Of a stretch of DNA of 64,000 bases, positions 36,266 to 47,400 are shown one piece after another. The stretch spans positions 310,001 through 374,000 of the forward strand of contig OX459104.1 of assembly GCA_949775045.1 (NCBI GenBank), read 5' to 3'. A model generated the notes under the pieces. The model made no database searches and was not told where the DNA came from. It saw nothing but the letters and a program-made list of their open reading frames with translations. The DNA comes from Metridium senile. Taxonomy: Eukaryota; Cnidaria; Anthozoa; Actiniaria; Metridiidae. The position numbers and the translations under genes are program-made. Each line of letters starts with the position of its first letter. The stretch's first letter is position 1.

Positions 36266-39238
36266 CCAACTTTTGAGTTCAGAGTTCTCAAACCCATTGG
36301 ATACAATATTGAGACTACAAAAGCTATATATCCGTATTCTATCGTTATTTAGCTTTAAAATGATGTATAATATGTGTGAAAGAAATAAAAAATTTCAATT
36401 CGATCCGATGCGCTAGTGATTTTTTTTTTTTAAATGAGAGACCCAGTTTGACCCCGCGAAGGGTTACAGTATATACTTGAGTTTTGATGAATCAAAAGCT
36501 AATCAAACATAGTCAACTGCAACAATAGTCAAGGTTGAAAATCCATAAATCAGATAAATAAACTGTACTGAGGGAAGCGATTTGAACACAGTTTGCATAA
36601 CGACTAAAGTCGCTTCTTTTTCAATTCTTTTAAATTGCTGTAGTCTTCATTGATCCACGAATTTATTCAAGTCACGTTTTCTCGATCTTTTGGAATCAGT
36701 CTTTAGCTTTTCTTTAGTAAAATGTCTTCGTGTTTGGGTCCTTCAAGTTTATTTTCTTCTTTAGTCAAACCTCTTTTTGTTTTCTTCAATGTTCATCTTT
36801 CTCCGTTGATATTTCGAATTAATGGAAGCTCTGCTATTAATTAGCAAGTAGTATTTTTTTGTCGATATAAAAGAAAAAATGTTCATCTAAGGCGCGAGCG
36901 TCCCTTTCGTTCCCGCCGAAATGTAACAGCCAATCAGCATCGCGATTGGCACGGACGCCTGACGTACGCTTGGGATTCGTGTATTTAGTAAGGTGCTCCG
37001 CTATAATCTGACAACAGAACTCTATCAAATTGCTACATGCTTCATTTAGACGGGTTTCTACGATCATTCCTGAGGCTACTACTTCTTTAAAACCTATGGA
37101 CATTCAGGCTTTGGAACCGTGTCTTAGTTTCGTACACTGATTCTTGTGTTTCACTGGTGTACGAAAGTGTATCATTCTGTAAAGTTAAAATAAAGTTATA
37201 TAAAGTTATCTTCTATCCAGAAGTGTATTTGAAATATGCAGATCATTGGTGTCATTGTTTGCTTTTTGGTCACATAGCCCTTTATGCCCTAATAAATATA
37301 ATGTCAGGTCTCTTTCGTTTCTTTTTCCTTTAACCACACTTTCCTTAAGAACATGTCCTTCAAGGTGTCTCGATACAGTTTTGAGATAAAATTACCGAGC
37401 AATTTCAACCTGCTCTTTGATAATATTCTATTCATCCAACTTTTCTGGAATTTTCCCCACAGGTTATCCTTCTATAGTTTGATCCAAAAAGATAAAAAGT
37501 AAAATTACAACAATCTCGATACACTGTTAAATTCCGTTAGACTATTTAATATATGTTAGAGTTTAAAAAGATCGTGCAACCATTTCTAGTCAGTTTAAAA
37601 TATTAAATATTGCACTAGATGATTAACTATTAAACAAATAAATTTGCTTTAAAAATTAAAGCATGCAAAAATTTAAAGCTTTAACTCTTGTTTCAAAACC
37701 GTAAAGCTTTGTTAAAAGACTCTCGTGTTGTGGAGTGCGATTTAGAATTTCCTATTTTTCATACCAAAAACAGTAAACACTTATGCCCTACATAATATGC
37801 TTCGTTTCTTTGAATTACATACAAATAGATTGCAACTAGAAAGCTCAGGCTATCAAGGTAACCCGGTAGTGCATCACTCAATCACGGTTTATCAAAAAAA
37901 TTAAATCAGGCAAACTCCTTGTTTGTAGACATTTTTGCTTGCTCTATTCTACGACTCTGCACTCTATTAATGATTGTTTTCCTGTTTTTCTCCGTTTTAA
38001 GGCTTAAAAATCATGCAGAATTGCTGAAATTTGCGTTTCAGTAACTTTCCGTTGCAAGAATAGAATAGTAATCCCTGTCCATCGCAAGTCCAACCCAGTT
38101 TTTAGTCTAGTCGCGAACGTGTGTTACTGATTACTTTTCTCTCTCCAATGCCTTAAGGATTTGCTATACTATGTCTGATTCGGTTGCTTGTTCTGCTCGT
38201 CCTTACTCGCGTAGTGGTATGAAGGTTGAACAGTTTTTGCATCAGGCAGTCTTATCTAGGTTTCATTCCTATACCTGGCTATAGACAGCGAATGTACGAT
38301 GGCCCGACAGCTTATAGCTTTAGGAGTTTACCGCCTTTGTTTTATAGAGCTTCTTTGTGGTTTGCCATACTGGATGAGAGTCTACACGTGCATTATTATA
38401 CACCAAAGTAAATAAAGTTTTGGGATGGTCCACAACCAACCAGAGAATCTCTGTGGCGTTAAACTAGACAAATAGGAGCTCGTAAAAAGCTCAGTACAGA
38501 ATTTAAAGAGGGAAATAAGTTAATACGTGTTACTCCTGCATTGATGGTTCAACTCTATTTCTAAGTTATGGGGTTTAAGAAAGGGGTTTTAGTATAATAA
38601 GTTACGGGTATAAGATATGTAAGATTTGTCAAGGGTCGCTGATGACATATCGAGTCAGCGTCACCAAGGACTCGTACCCTTCCCATAACTCTTTTGTCCG
38701 TAAGCCTGTGAAGCATTGTTGCACATTGAATAAATTACTATTCGATGTGCAACCATGCGTAACAAAGGGTATATAAAGGGAGAAACAATGATAACTCAAC
38801 AATCGTCGGTCGAGTAGTGAAACTCGGGTAGACTGGGATAAACACATCCATTGATGGGTATCTGAATTGGAAATTAGGATTGGGGGATGGCTCAACAATA
38901 GCCCGACAGGCATTCTTTCATGTTTCCCTCCTCTCCCACCCTAGCTCATGATTATGCGCTTCATGCTTCATATCCTGCGGACTCGTACCCTTCCCATAAC
39001 TCTTTTGTCCGTAAGCCTTTGTGAAGCATTGTTGCACATTGAATAAATTACAAAACGTATATTCGTTTTTATCAAATAGAACGTTGTCTATCACTGGGCT
39101 TCCTGTGTAGCTGGCGTATATAAACTACTGAGGGGAGACGACAAGGGAGATTTGACGCTTCATTCCATGACCTGGTCTTCTGCGCAGTCGCAGTTAATGA
39201 GGTAACGTTGCAGGATTCGCTACAAATCAAACTGCAGT

Positions 39239-39515
39239 ACTATCAACACTACAATACTTTAGTCTTGCTATCAACCGCTGACAGCTACTGTACTATCAAC
39301 ACTACAATACTTTAGTCTTGCTATCAACCGCTGACCGTTACTGTACTAACAACACTACAATACTTTAGTCTTGCTATCAGCCGCTGACCGCTACTGTACT
39401 ATCAACACTACACATACATTAGTCTTGCTATCAACCGCTGACCGCTACTGTCAGCGGGACTATCAACACTACAATACTTTAGTCTTGCTATCAACCGCTG
39501 ACAGCTACTGTCGGG
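39239..39515. repeat. Minisatellite, about 54 bp unit, carrying the stop codon of the DED gene (copy 2)
   Basis: About five units (CAACACTACAATACTTTAG, GCTATCAACCGCTGACAGC). As in copy 1, the last unit encodes the C-terminus and TGA of the minus-strand gene. Confidence 0.85.
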
Positions 39516-42500
39516 ACTTCACTTTCTTCGCCAGAATAGAAATCACTTTGGGACGCATAGTTACCAGACGTACCGTCTTCGTCAGTGATGTTGTCATGGC
39601 AACCGTCAGGGTAAGAGAGCTGGGTATTAGTTTGCCGTGATGGGATAGCAACAGGTGGAATGACGACATGCGATGTCTCCGAATCTGTAGGTAAAGTACT
39701 GCGATCTGACCTACGCCGCTTCGGCTTGTATCTATGGAAACAACTTAAAATATAGTCAGGAGTGACGTCATGATTTTCTTTGTAGCAACTTATACAACAT
39801 ACGTCATGTTTGACGTCATTATTAACAGTTGATGACACCATTGCTTGTTAAACGATAATAATGACGTCATTCTATGTCCATCATCAGTCAATGACGTCAT
39901 TCTATGTCCATCATCAGTCAATGACGTCATTCTATTTCCATCATCAGTCAATGACGTCATTCTATGTCCATCATCAGTCAATGACGTTATTCTATCTCCA
40001 TCATCAGTCAATGACGTCATTCTATGTCCATCATCAGTCAATGACGTCATTCTATTTCCATCATCAGTCAATGACGTCATTCATTGTCTATCATCAGTCA
40101 ATGACGTCATTCTATGTCCATCATCATTCAATGACGTCATTCATTGTCTATCATCATTCAATGACGTCATTCTATGTCTATCATCAGTCAATGACGTCAT
40201 TCTATGTCTATCATCATTCAATGACGTCATTCTATCATCATTCAATGACGTCATTCTATGTCTATCATCATTCAATGACGTCATTCATTGTCTATCATCA
40301 GTCAATGACGTCATTCTATGTCTATCATCAGTCCATAGTGTCGTGATCGCAATGCAATAATGATGGCGTCAATGCTATTTACTAGTAACAAATAATAAAT
40401 TCAAGTCGAGGTTCGAATTGCTGCTCATCGCAAAACTATAATTTATCATGCGCAGTAACGCGAACCTCGAGTTGGAACTATTATTCGTGGTCACTGAGGT
40501 GGAACTGTGAAAAAGACTATTGTACAAAGAAATACCTTTTAACTGTTGTATCGACTGGCAGTGATGAAATGGAACCAGATGTTACTGTGATATTATCAGC
40601 AGACGAGACTATTGCCCTGTTGATTGACAGCTGGTGATATTGACGTCTGGCACGCATGTGCTCTACCTACAATCGTATCAGCGGTTAGTATGATAACGAT
40701 TACAAAATAGTGATGATAGACATAATGATGAATAGTGATGATGATGATAACAATGGTGATGATGATGTTGATGATGGTGGTGATGATAATGATGATGATA
40801 ATGATGGTGGTGATGATGATGGTGGTGATGATGATGATGATGATGATAATGATGATGATGATGATGATAATGTTGATGATGATGATGATGATAATAATAA
40901 TGATGATGATGATAATGATGATGGTGATGATGATAATGATGATGATAATGATGGTGATGATAATGATGATGATGATAATAATGATGATGGTGATGATAAT
41001 GATAATGATGATGATGATAATTGTGATGATTATGATGATAATTGTGATGATAATTATAATGGTGATGATGATCATAATGAAGATAATGTTAAAGATGATA
41101 ATGATAATGATGATAATGGTGGTGGTAATTATTATGATGATGATGATGACCGATAGAGATCATGATGCACGATTATATAAGATCATCTCAATAGTGATGA
41201 CGATACATATGTTTATGTTTTCCACAATACAAGTGTTAGTATAGTAACCTTTCTCACGATGAACACGATCAGGAAGACCAGGGAGATCAAAGCCGTGATA
41301 GCCACGATACTAGCTCCAACAGCAGTATCTTTCAATTCTCCAAGACCGTCATGCCACTTAGTGGGTATTTTAGCAAACCAGATGATGGTGACAATGATAG
41401 TCAGCACGGCAAACACGATAAAACCAATAACCAATACACATGAAGGCACTGGACGAGGAATACAATTGCAATCAAAGCAAATGCAACACCATGAATACTG
41501 CTCATTACTGTGGCTGATCAGGGGGGTGCTTGATCCACTTGACCCTTGATAAGTAGTGGTGTGTGGCTGTAATGGGGTGCTGGGCTGTTCGATGACGGGG
41601 AAGTCAGTGCCCGTAGTCGACTGCAAACTGGATTCAACGCTGGACTCAAATCCCCATGGAGGCTCATAGTGCTCTCGGATGTGCCTCTGAAAATATAGAG
41701 AGAATACAACAATTCCATTAAGGTTGTCTTTGGTAATGGTCCAATTTCAAGATAGAGTTCTGGGTAAAATTCAGACACAAAAACCAGCTTTATGTTGCCG
41801 TGTATGACTTCAATAATTCTAAAAGCATCTCGACAATTGATATTCCCATCATGCCATTCCAACTTAGAATGACGTAATTGACTTGAACAACGTTTTGATA
41901 AATAAAGGTTATTGTAGCGCATTGAGACGTGTGGGAGGTGTGCTATATAAGGCGCTATACAAGCACCACATTTCCTAACCACATACGATACAAGGGCACG
42001 AAATTGTATTGCTCAAATGAGCTCAACACACCCTGGTTAGTTAAATTTTGTTTAGCTAGCATGCAAGGGACGTCCCCAAAGGGATTGTATTGTTTAAATG
42101 ACCTAAACACACCCTGGTTAGTTAAATTTTGTTTAGCTAGTATGCAAGGGACGTCCCCAAAGGGATTGTATTGTTCAAATGAGCTCAACACACCCTGGTT
42201 AGTCGTGAATCAAGGGGATTACAGTATTAAATATGTTCAGTTGGGTAATAGTTTTATAATAAAGTTGATAACTAGAAGTTTAACTATCATTTTATGATAT
42301 TTCGGATGACCTCCGTCATCCATCATCAGATTTTAATGCTTTGCATAAATTACACCATGAATAATGGTCTCCAATGATGTCAAAGTTTTCAATAGTAACT
42401 TGATCGTGTTTAGTATCAAGGCTGTGCCTAAGGATAGTTGATTTCTTATCCCTTTTACTGTGGTCTGTCATTCCTAACCACGAATGCTCATCTACGTACA

Positions 42501-43198
42501 TTGGCGAATCGGGTAGGAGACTAGAAGAACGATTGGAGACCATTATTCATGGTGGCAAAAAAGAAAAATAGCGGAGGCCTTGCTAATCAAAGATCAAAAA
42601 CCAGACTTAAACGAACAAGGACAATCAGTCCCACTGAAACTCTTAAATTAAACTGACCCAGTCCCATGAGACTGCAAACATGTATTGACACTGTAATTTT
42701 GGTTAGGAATGACAGACCACAGTAAAAGGGATAAGAAATCAACTATCCTTAGGCACAGCCTTGATACTAAACACGATCAAGTTACTATTGAAAACTTTGA
42801 CATCATTGGAGACCATTATTCATGGTGTAATTTATGCAAAGCATTAAAATCTGATGATGGATGACGGAGGTCATCCGAAATATCATAAAATGATAGTTAA
42901 ACTTCTAGTTATCAACTTTATTATGAATACAGTATTACTTTCCTACCTTGACTGTTCTAATGATGTCCTTTCGTTTAGGTCTCATTTGACGCATCAGAGA
43001 CAGCAGATTACCCATCAAAACCAATTCTTCGCCAATGATATTGCAGTGAATCAAACATTCGAACAAGTCAATACCACATCTGATGTTCTCTCGCTGATTC
43101 TCCGAGACATAACTACCGCAAATATACAGCAGACTTCTGAGATTCTGGCTTCTTAGATCATGGCTGATTTGGTTAAGAAGCTGGCGAAATGGACTCAC
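39491..43198 (-). CDS. Death effector domain protein with two membrane segments (copy 2, start codon unclear)
   Basis: The exons correspond to copy 1: DED exon ending at 42947, then 41686-41249, 40666-40536 and 39731-39491; all are open and phases agree. Relative to copy 1 there are two extra bases between the copy 1 ATG site and the DED. The equivalent ATG (43213-43211) therefore reads only seven codons to a TGA, and no other in-frame ATG precedes the domain. The gene may be broken, may use a different first exon or may start at a non-AUG codon; the given 5' limit is the open DED frame. The DED has 12 changes in 83 residues. The PPxY motif is lost (TTTY). The loop between the membrane helices is largely replaced, while both helices and the Cys cluster are conserved. 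Confidence 0.55.
39855..40335. repeat. CRE-bearing minisatellite (copy 2), expanded
   Basis: About 16 units of about 30 bp (core CAATGACGTCATTC); 15 carry a perfect TGACGTCA palindrome and one is mutated to TGACGTTA. Two further TGACGTCA sites lie just before the array (39762 and 39809 regions). Confidence 0.9.
40710..41155. repeat. GAT microsatellite in a DED gene intron (copy 2)
   Basis: GAT/AAT/GGT triplet tract expanded relative to the copy 1 tract. The long Asp, Met or Ile-rich frames are artefacts. Confidence 0.92.
42258..42925. mobile_element. Foldback transposon with about 220 bp inverted arms
   Basis: The arm 42258-42480 (from AATAAAGTTGATAACTAG to the TGTGGTCTGTCATTCC region) is repeated in reverse complement at 42703-42925, around a spacer of about 220 bp. 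It lies in the first intron of the DED gene copy 2. The open frames inside it are not treated as coding. Confidence 0.88.
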
Positions 43199-43707
43199 GA
43201 CTGAGCTGATACGGACATTGTAGACGATGATCTAGACAAGGATGAACACTGGACGATAAACTGTCCTGCTTGTCGTTTGTGAAGATGGTATAGATAGAAT
43301 CACACCAACTAATAAACCACAACAGTGCGACTACATTGGAAACTGGCCAAGTCGTTCGTTTACTGTTGTGTATATGCTGAAACCGACGCAAAGCACAACA
43401 ATGATTCCTTCCGGGGACCCGTAGGGCAGGATATGTTCACCAATTATTCCTATCGAGTAAGTATTATCTATTGATGTAATTTAAACGTAGTTTGATCCAT
43501 GTAAGTTTACATCTTCGATTGCAAGTAATTCATGACCGTTTTTAGTTAGTTAAGAGAATTCGTCAAAATACAAAATTGTTTCTACTAATCACTCCCCTCT
43601 CCTCCCTAGGGAGTTTATTTTAGTCAGTTCTTAGAACAAGGGGATTCCCCTAGCACGAGGTCCTTGTGATCGGATTACAATAATGTAATGTTAACATTCC
43701 TTGATTA

Positions 43708-44365
43708 CCAAGAAAAACTATTAACAGGAATAGACTTAGATTGCGATATTTATGACCTTTGATCAATGTGATTTCTTGCAAGAAATTGTTCTTAAAATTC
43801 TTCAAATCAAAATGCCTTTTCAACCGATCTTATCATAAAACCCATACAAATTTCATGAGAAATGTACAAAAGACATCATACCCCTGACAAGTGTTGATAT
43901 GTAGTTAATTTAGGTTAAATTTAAATATTCGTATTCTGGTTAAGCTGATACAACACTACCGCTCATGTTGAAAACATTTCTCAAAAACTCATGAATTATT
44001 AATGAGACATTTTCAAAAGAAACCATGACCATGACGAGTGTTGTAAATAAAGGTTCAAACGCTAGGGCGAGGGTTTGCATTGAAATCATCACTAAATAGA
44101 AACTATTAGTTAGTAACTATTTTGTTTTTATTTCATGGTTTTAGTGTTTTAGCTCTACAAGCAAAGAGATGTAGTACTAGTGGCTTATGATATCGACACA
44201 CGTAACTTAGATATTAGTCTTCCCTCCCCTCCCTTACATTACCAAACAAACTACAGGGGAGGGGTGGTGATAATTGCACTTGCTAAAGTCATTGGTACCA
44301 GCAAATCATACAGTATTATCATCATTTATTGTGTTTCATGATGTAGGTTATACAATGTTTCTCTA
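43708..44365. other. Intergenic; no gene seen
   Basis: AT-rich sequence. The segment 44090-44155 (ATTAGTTAGTAACTATTTTG, CATGGTTTTAGTG) is a dispersed repeat also seen near 12.4-12.5 and 20.7-20.8 kb. Confidence 0.5.
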
Positions 44366-44371
44366 TTTATT
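44366..44371 (-). terminator. Candidate poly(A) signal of the PR-domain zinc-finger gene
   Basis: AATAAA on the minus strand, 55 nt after the stop codon. Confidence 0.6.
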
Positions 44372-44425
44372 ATTTCATCAAAATCAGTAATTAAAAAGAC
44401 TAACATACGAACTAGAAATGAATAA

Positions 44426-47400
44426 TCAATGTTGAAACAAGGCTGAAGTAGAGAAGGGGAACGGTACATCCTGTACTTGATTTCCGTGAGGGACATAATG
44501 AGCATGGTTTATCTGAGGACCTAATATTGTGTTCACATGGGGTAACATTGTAGTAATTGTTGGAGTTCCATCCGAGGTACCTTGAGACGCAGTCTGAGGG
44601 ACCGTTACAGTAGGGGAAACGAAGGCACTTAATTGCGGTGATACTAATACTTGATTAGGCCTGGTGAATGGATTTGATGTTTCAATACTATTGGTTGACT
44701 GAGGGATTTGCATCTGGCCTGAAGCACCAGGTCCAATAGAACTCATGATGATAGAGCCCCTAGGAAAAGAGGGACTAAGAGTCGGTGGTGCTGCTGTGAA
44801 TGGTGAGATAAAGAACCCTTGTGTAGGTGTATTTAGGGGAGTAAAGGCTCTAGTGCTCACAAAGGTTTGATCGGCATTGATGGAGGTCAGTATGGATGCT
44901 ATGGCTGTCTGCTCGGCTCTGTCTCGTTCATCGATGGTGCTTTGAGTGCTAACTTCCTGGCCTGCACTCTCTTTATCTGAAAATATCAATCAAATAACCC
45001 ATAAGTCATTCAATCAATCATTTGATCAGTCAGTCATTCAATCAGTTAATCAGTCAGTCATTCAATCAGTCAGTTAATCAGTCAGATAGCCCTTCCCCTT
45101 GGAATAGCCCTGGCTAGCCCTATGTTACTATGGTAACACAATCCCTATCGTTTCACAACTCACCAATATTGCTGTTCTCGTTTTCAGCTTGTGACTTCTC
45201 AGCCTCGTTATCAACACTGGTTTCCATGGGGATATCATTGTTCACCAGTCCTTCACTGACAGTAGTAGTAGTCTCAGTCTCAGTCGTCTTCTTTTTCCGT
45301 CGTCGTTTCGGTGCCGATGCGCCGTCGTGTTCATGCCATCGTCTAAGATGTTTCTTCAAGTTACCAAGTTGTGCAAATGCAGCTTCACATTTGTCACATT
45401 TGAACGGTTTGTTGCCAGTGTGAGTACGACAGTGCATAGCTAGGCTACTTGGACAAGCAAACGCTTTACCACATAGACTACAGTAGAACTTCTTCTCCCT
45501 TGGTTTGTCTTTTGGACGTTGAACCTTTTGATGGATGTACCTACATGAATACAACGAATACTGATTATAGATACATCAAGGTAATCATTGTTAAACTATA
45601 AGATTTGTTACTTATTTATAACTAACTTAATTATTTATTACTAATTATAAGTGCCATGAATAAATGAGCTCTTTATTCCAAGAGGGTGGCATGATATAAT
45701 TATGCATTGATAAACTTGTGGATCTCTTAATAACAATATAATACCATATCATAATCTTTATTCTAGTAGAGTACAAACACTAAAAGTGTGCAATACTTTG
45801 TACTATTTATCACTAAATAGTGTTGATTAAACAAAAGAGAACAAAAGAATTTGCATAATTTAGCAGTATTTAGTGGTATTTATGTTGCACACTTTTAGTG
45901 TTTGTACTCTATTATTATCATATTTATAATCGTGATCACCATTATCATTACCAGCATCGGCCTTATTACCGTCATTATCACCTTCATCATCATCATCGTC
46001 CTCCTCCTCCTCATAATCATCACCATCCTCATCCTCATCATCATTACCATCATCATCATTACCATCATCATCATTACCACCATCATCATCATTACCATCA
46101 TCATCATTACCACCACCATCATCATCATCACCATCATCATCATTACCACCATCATCATCATTACCATCATCATCATTACCACCATCATCATCATTACCAT
46201 CATCATCATTACCACCATCATCATCCTCATCATCATCATTGCCATCATCATCATTACCACCATCATAATCATTACCATCATCATCATCATTCCCATAGAT
46301 CTACATACTTGACATGTTTCGAAAGGTTGCCGGTCTGGCTGAATCTCTTGTGGCATTCGTTACATTCAAATGGTTTTTCTCCAGTGTGTGATCTTGAATG
46401 TGATTTGAGGTCAGACGGACCGGGAAATACCCGAGAACATTCCTCACACTCGTACTTCTTGGATAACTGTACAGGATCCCCTTCAATCTTGGGACACCGT
46501 TTGCACCTGGAACAAGATAGGGATACAATACATATAGGTACATCGTAAGATAGCATAGGTCGTATGCATATAGGTACATCGTAAGATAGCATAGGTCGTA
46601 TACATATAGGTACATCGTAAGATAGCATAGGTCGTATGCATATAGGTACATCGTAAGATAGCATAGGTCGTATACATATAGGTACATCGTAAGATAGCAT
46701 AGGTCATATACATATAGGTACATCGTAAGATAGCACAGGTCGTATGCATATAGGTACATCGTAAGATAGCATAGGTCGTATACATATAGGTACATCGTAA
46801 GATAGCATAGGTCATATACATATAGGTACATCGTAAGATAGCACAGGTCGTATGCATATAGGTACATCGTAAGATAGCATAGGTCGTATACATATAGGTA
46901 CATCGTAAGATAGCATAGGTCGTATACATATAGGTACATCGTAAGATTGCATAGGTCGTATGCATATAGGTACATCGTAAGATAGCATAGGTCGTATACA
47001 TATAGGTACATCGTAAGATAGCACAGGTCGTATGCATATAGGTACATCGTAAGATTGCATAGGTCGTATACATATAGGTACATCGTAAGATAGCATAGGT
47101 CGTATACATATAGGTACATCGTAAGATAGCACAGGTCGTATGCATATAGGTACATCGTAAGATAGAATAGGTCGTATACATATAGGTACATCGTAAGATA
47201 GCATAGGTCGTATACATATAGGTACATCGTAAGATAGCATAGGTCGTATACATATAGGTACATCGTAAGATAGCATAGGTCGTATACATATAGGTACATC
47301 GTAAGATAGCATAGGTCGTATACATATAGGTACATCGTAAGATAGCACAGGTCGTATACATATAGGTACATCGTAAGATAGCATAGGTCGTATACATATA

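Larger units (their letters stand above)
35014..39051. other. Region between the duplication copies; no gene recognised
   Basis: It has a G-rich run at about 35033-35051, a 152-codon open frame at 35409-35867 without a recognisable domain, a poly-C run, an M1 element at 36121-36265, and two copies of a roughly 73 bp repeat (ACTCGTACCCTTCCCATAAC) at 38668-38741 and 38979-39050. The open frames near 36.9 and 38.3 kb resemble no family I know. Confidence 0.5.
39052..43707. repeat. Segmental duplication, copy 2
   Basis: Partner of 30177-35013 in direct orientation, with its start about 8.9 kb downstream. It retains an intact foldback element but fewer 81 bp and 54 bp units, and longer GAT and CRE-type arrays. 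Confidence 0.9.

Noticed and set aside
42316..42543. A 75-codon minus-strand frame with non-repetitive composition inside DED gene copy 2
   Set aside because: It lies within the foldback transposon arms and spacer, and the equivalent stretch in copy 1 is broken by an insertion; exon phases of the DED gene join without it.
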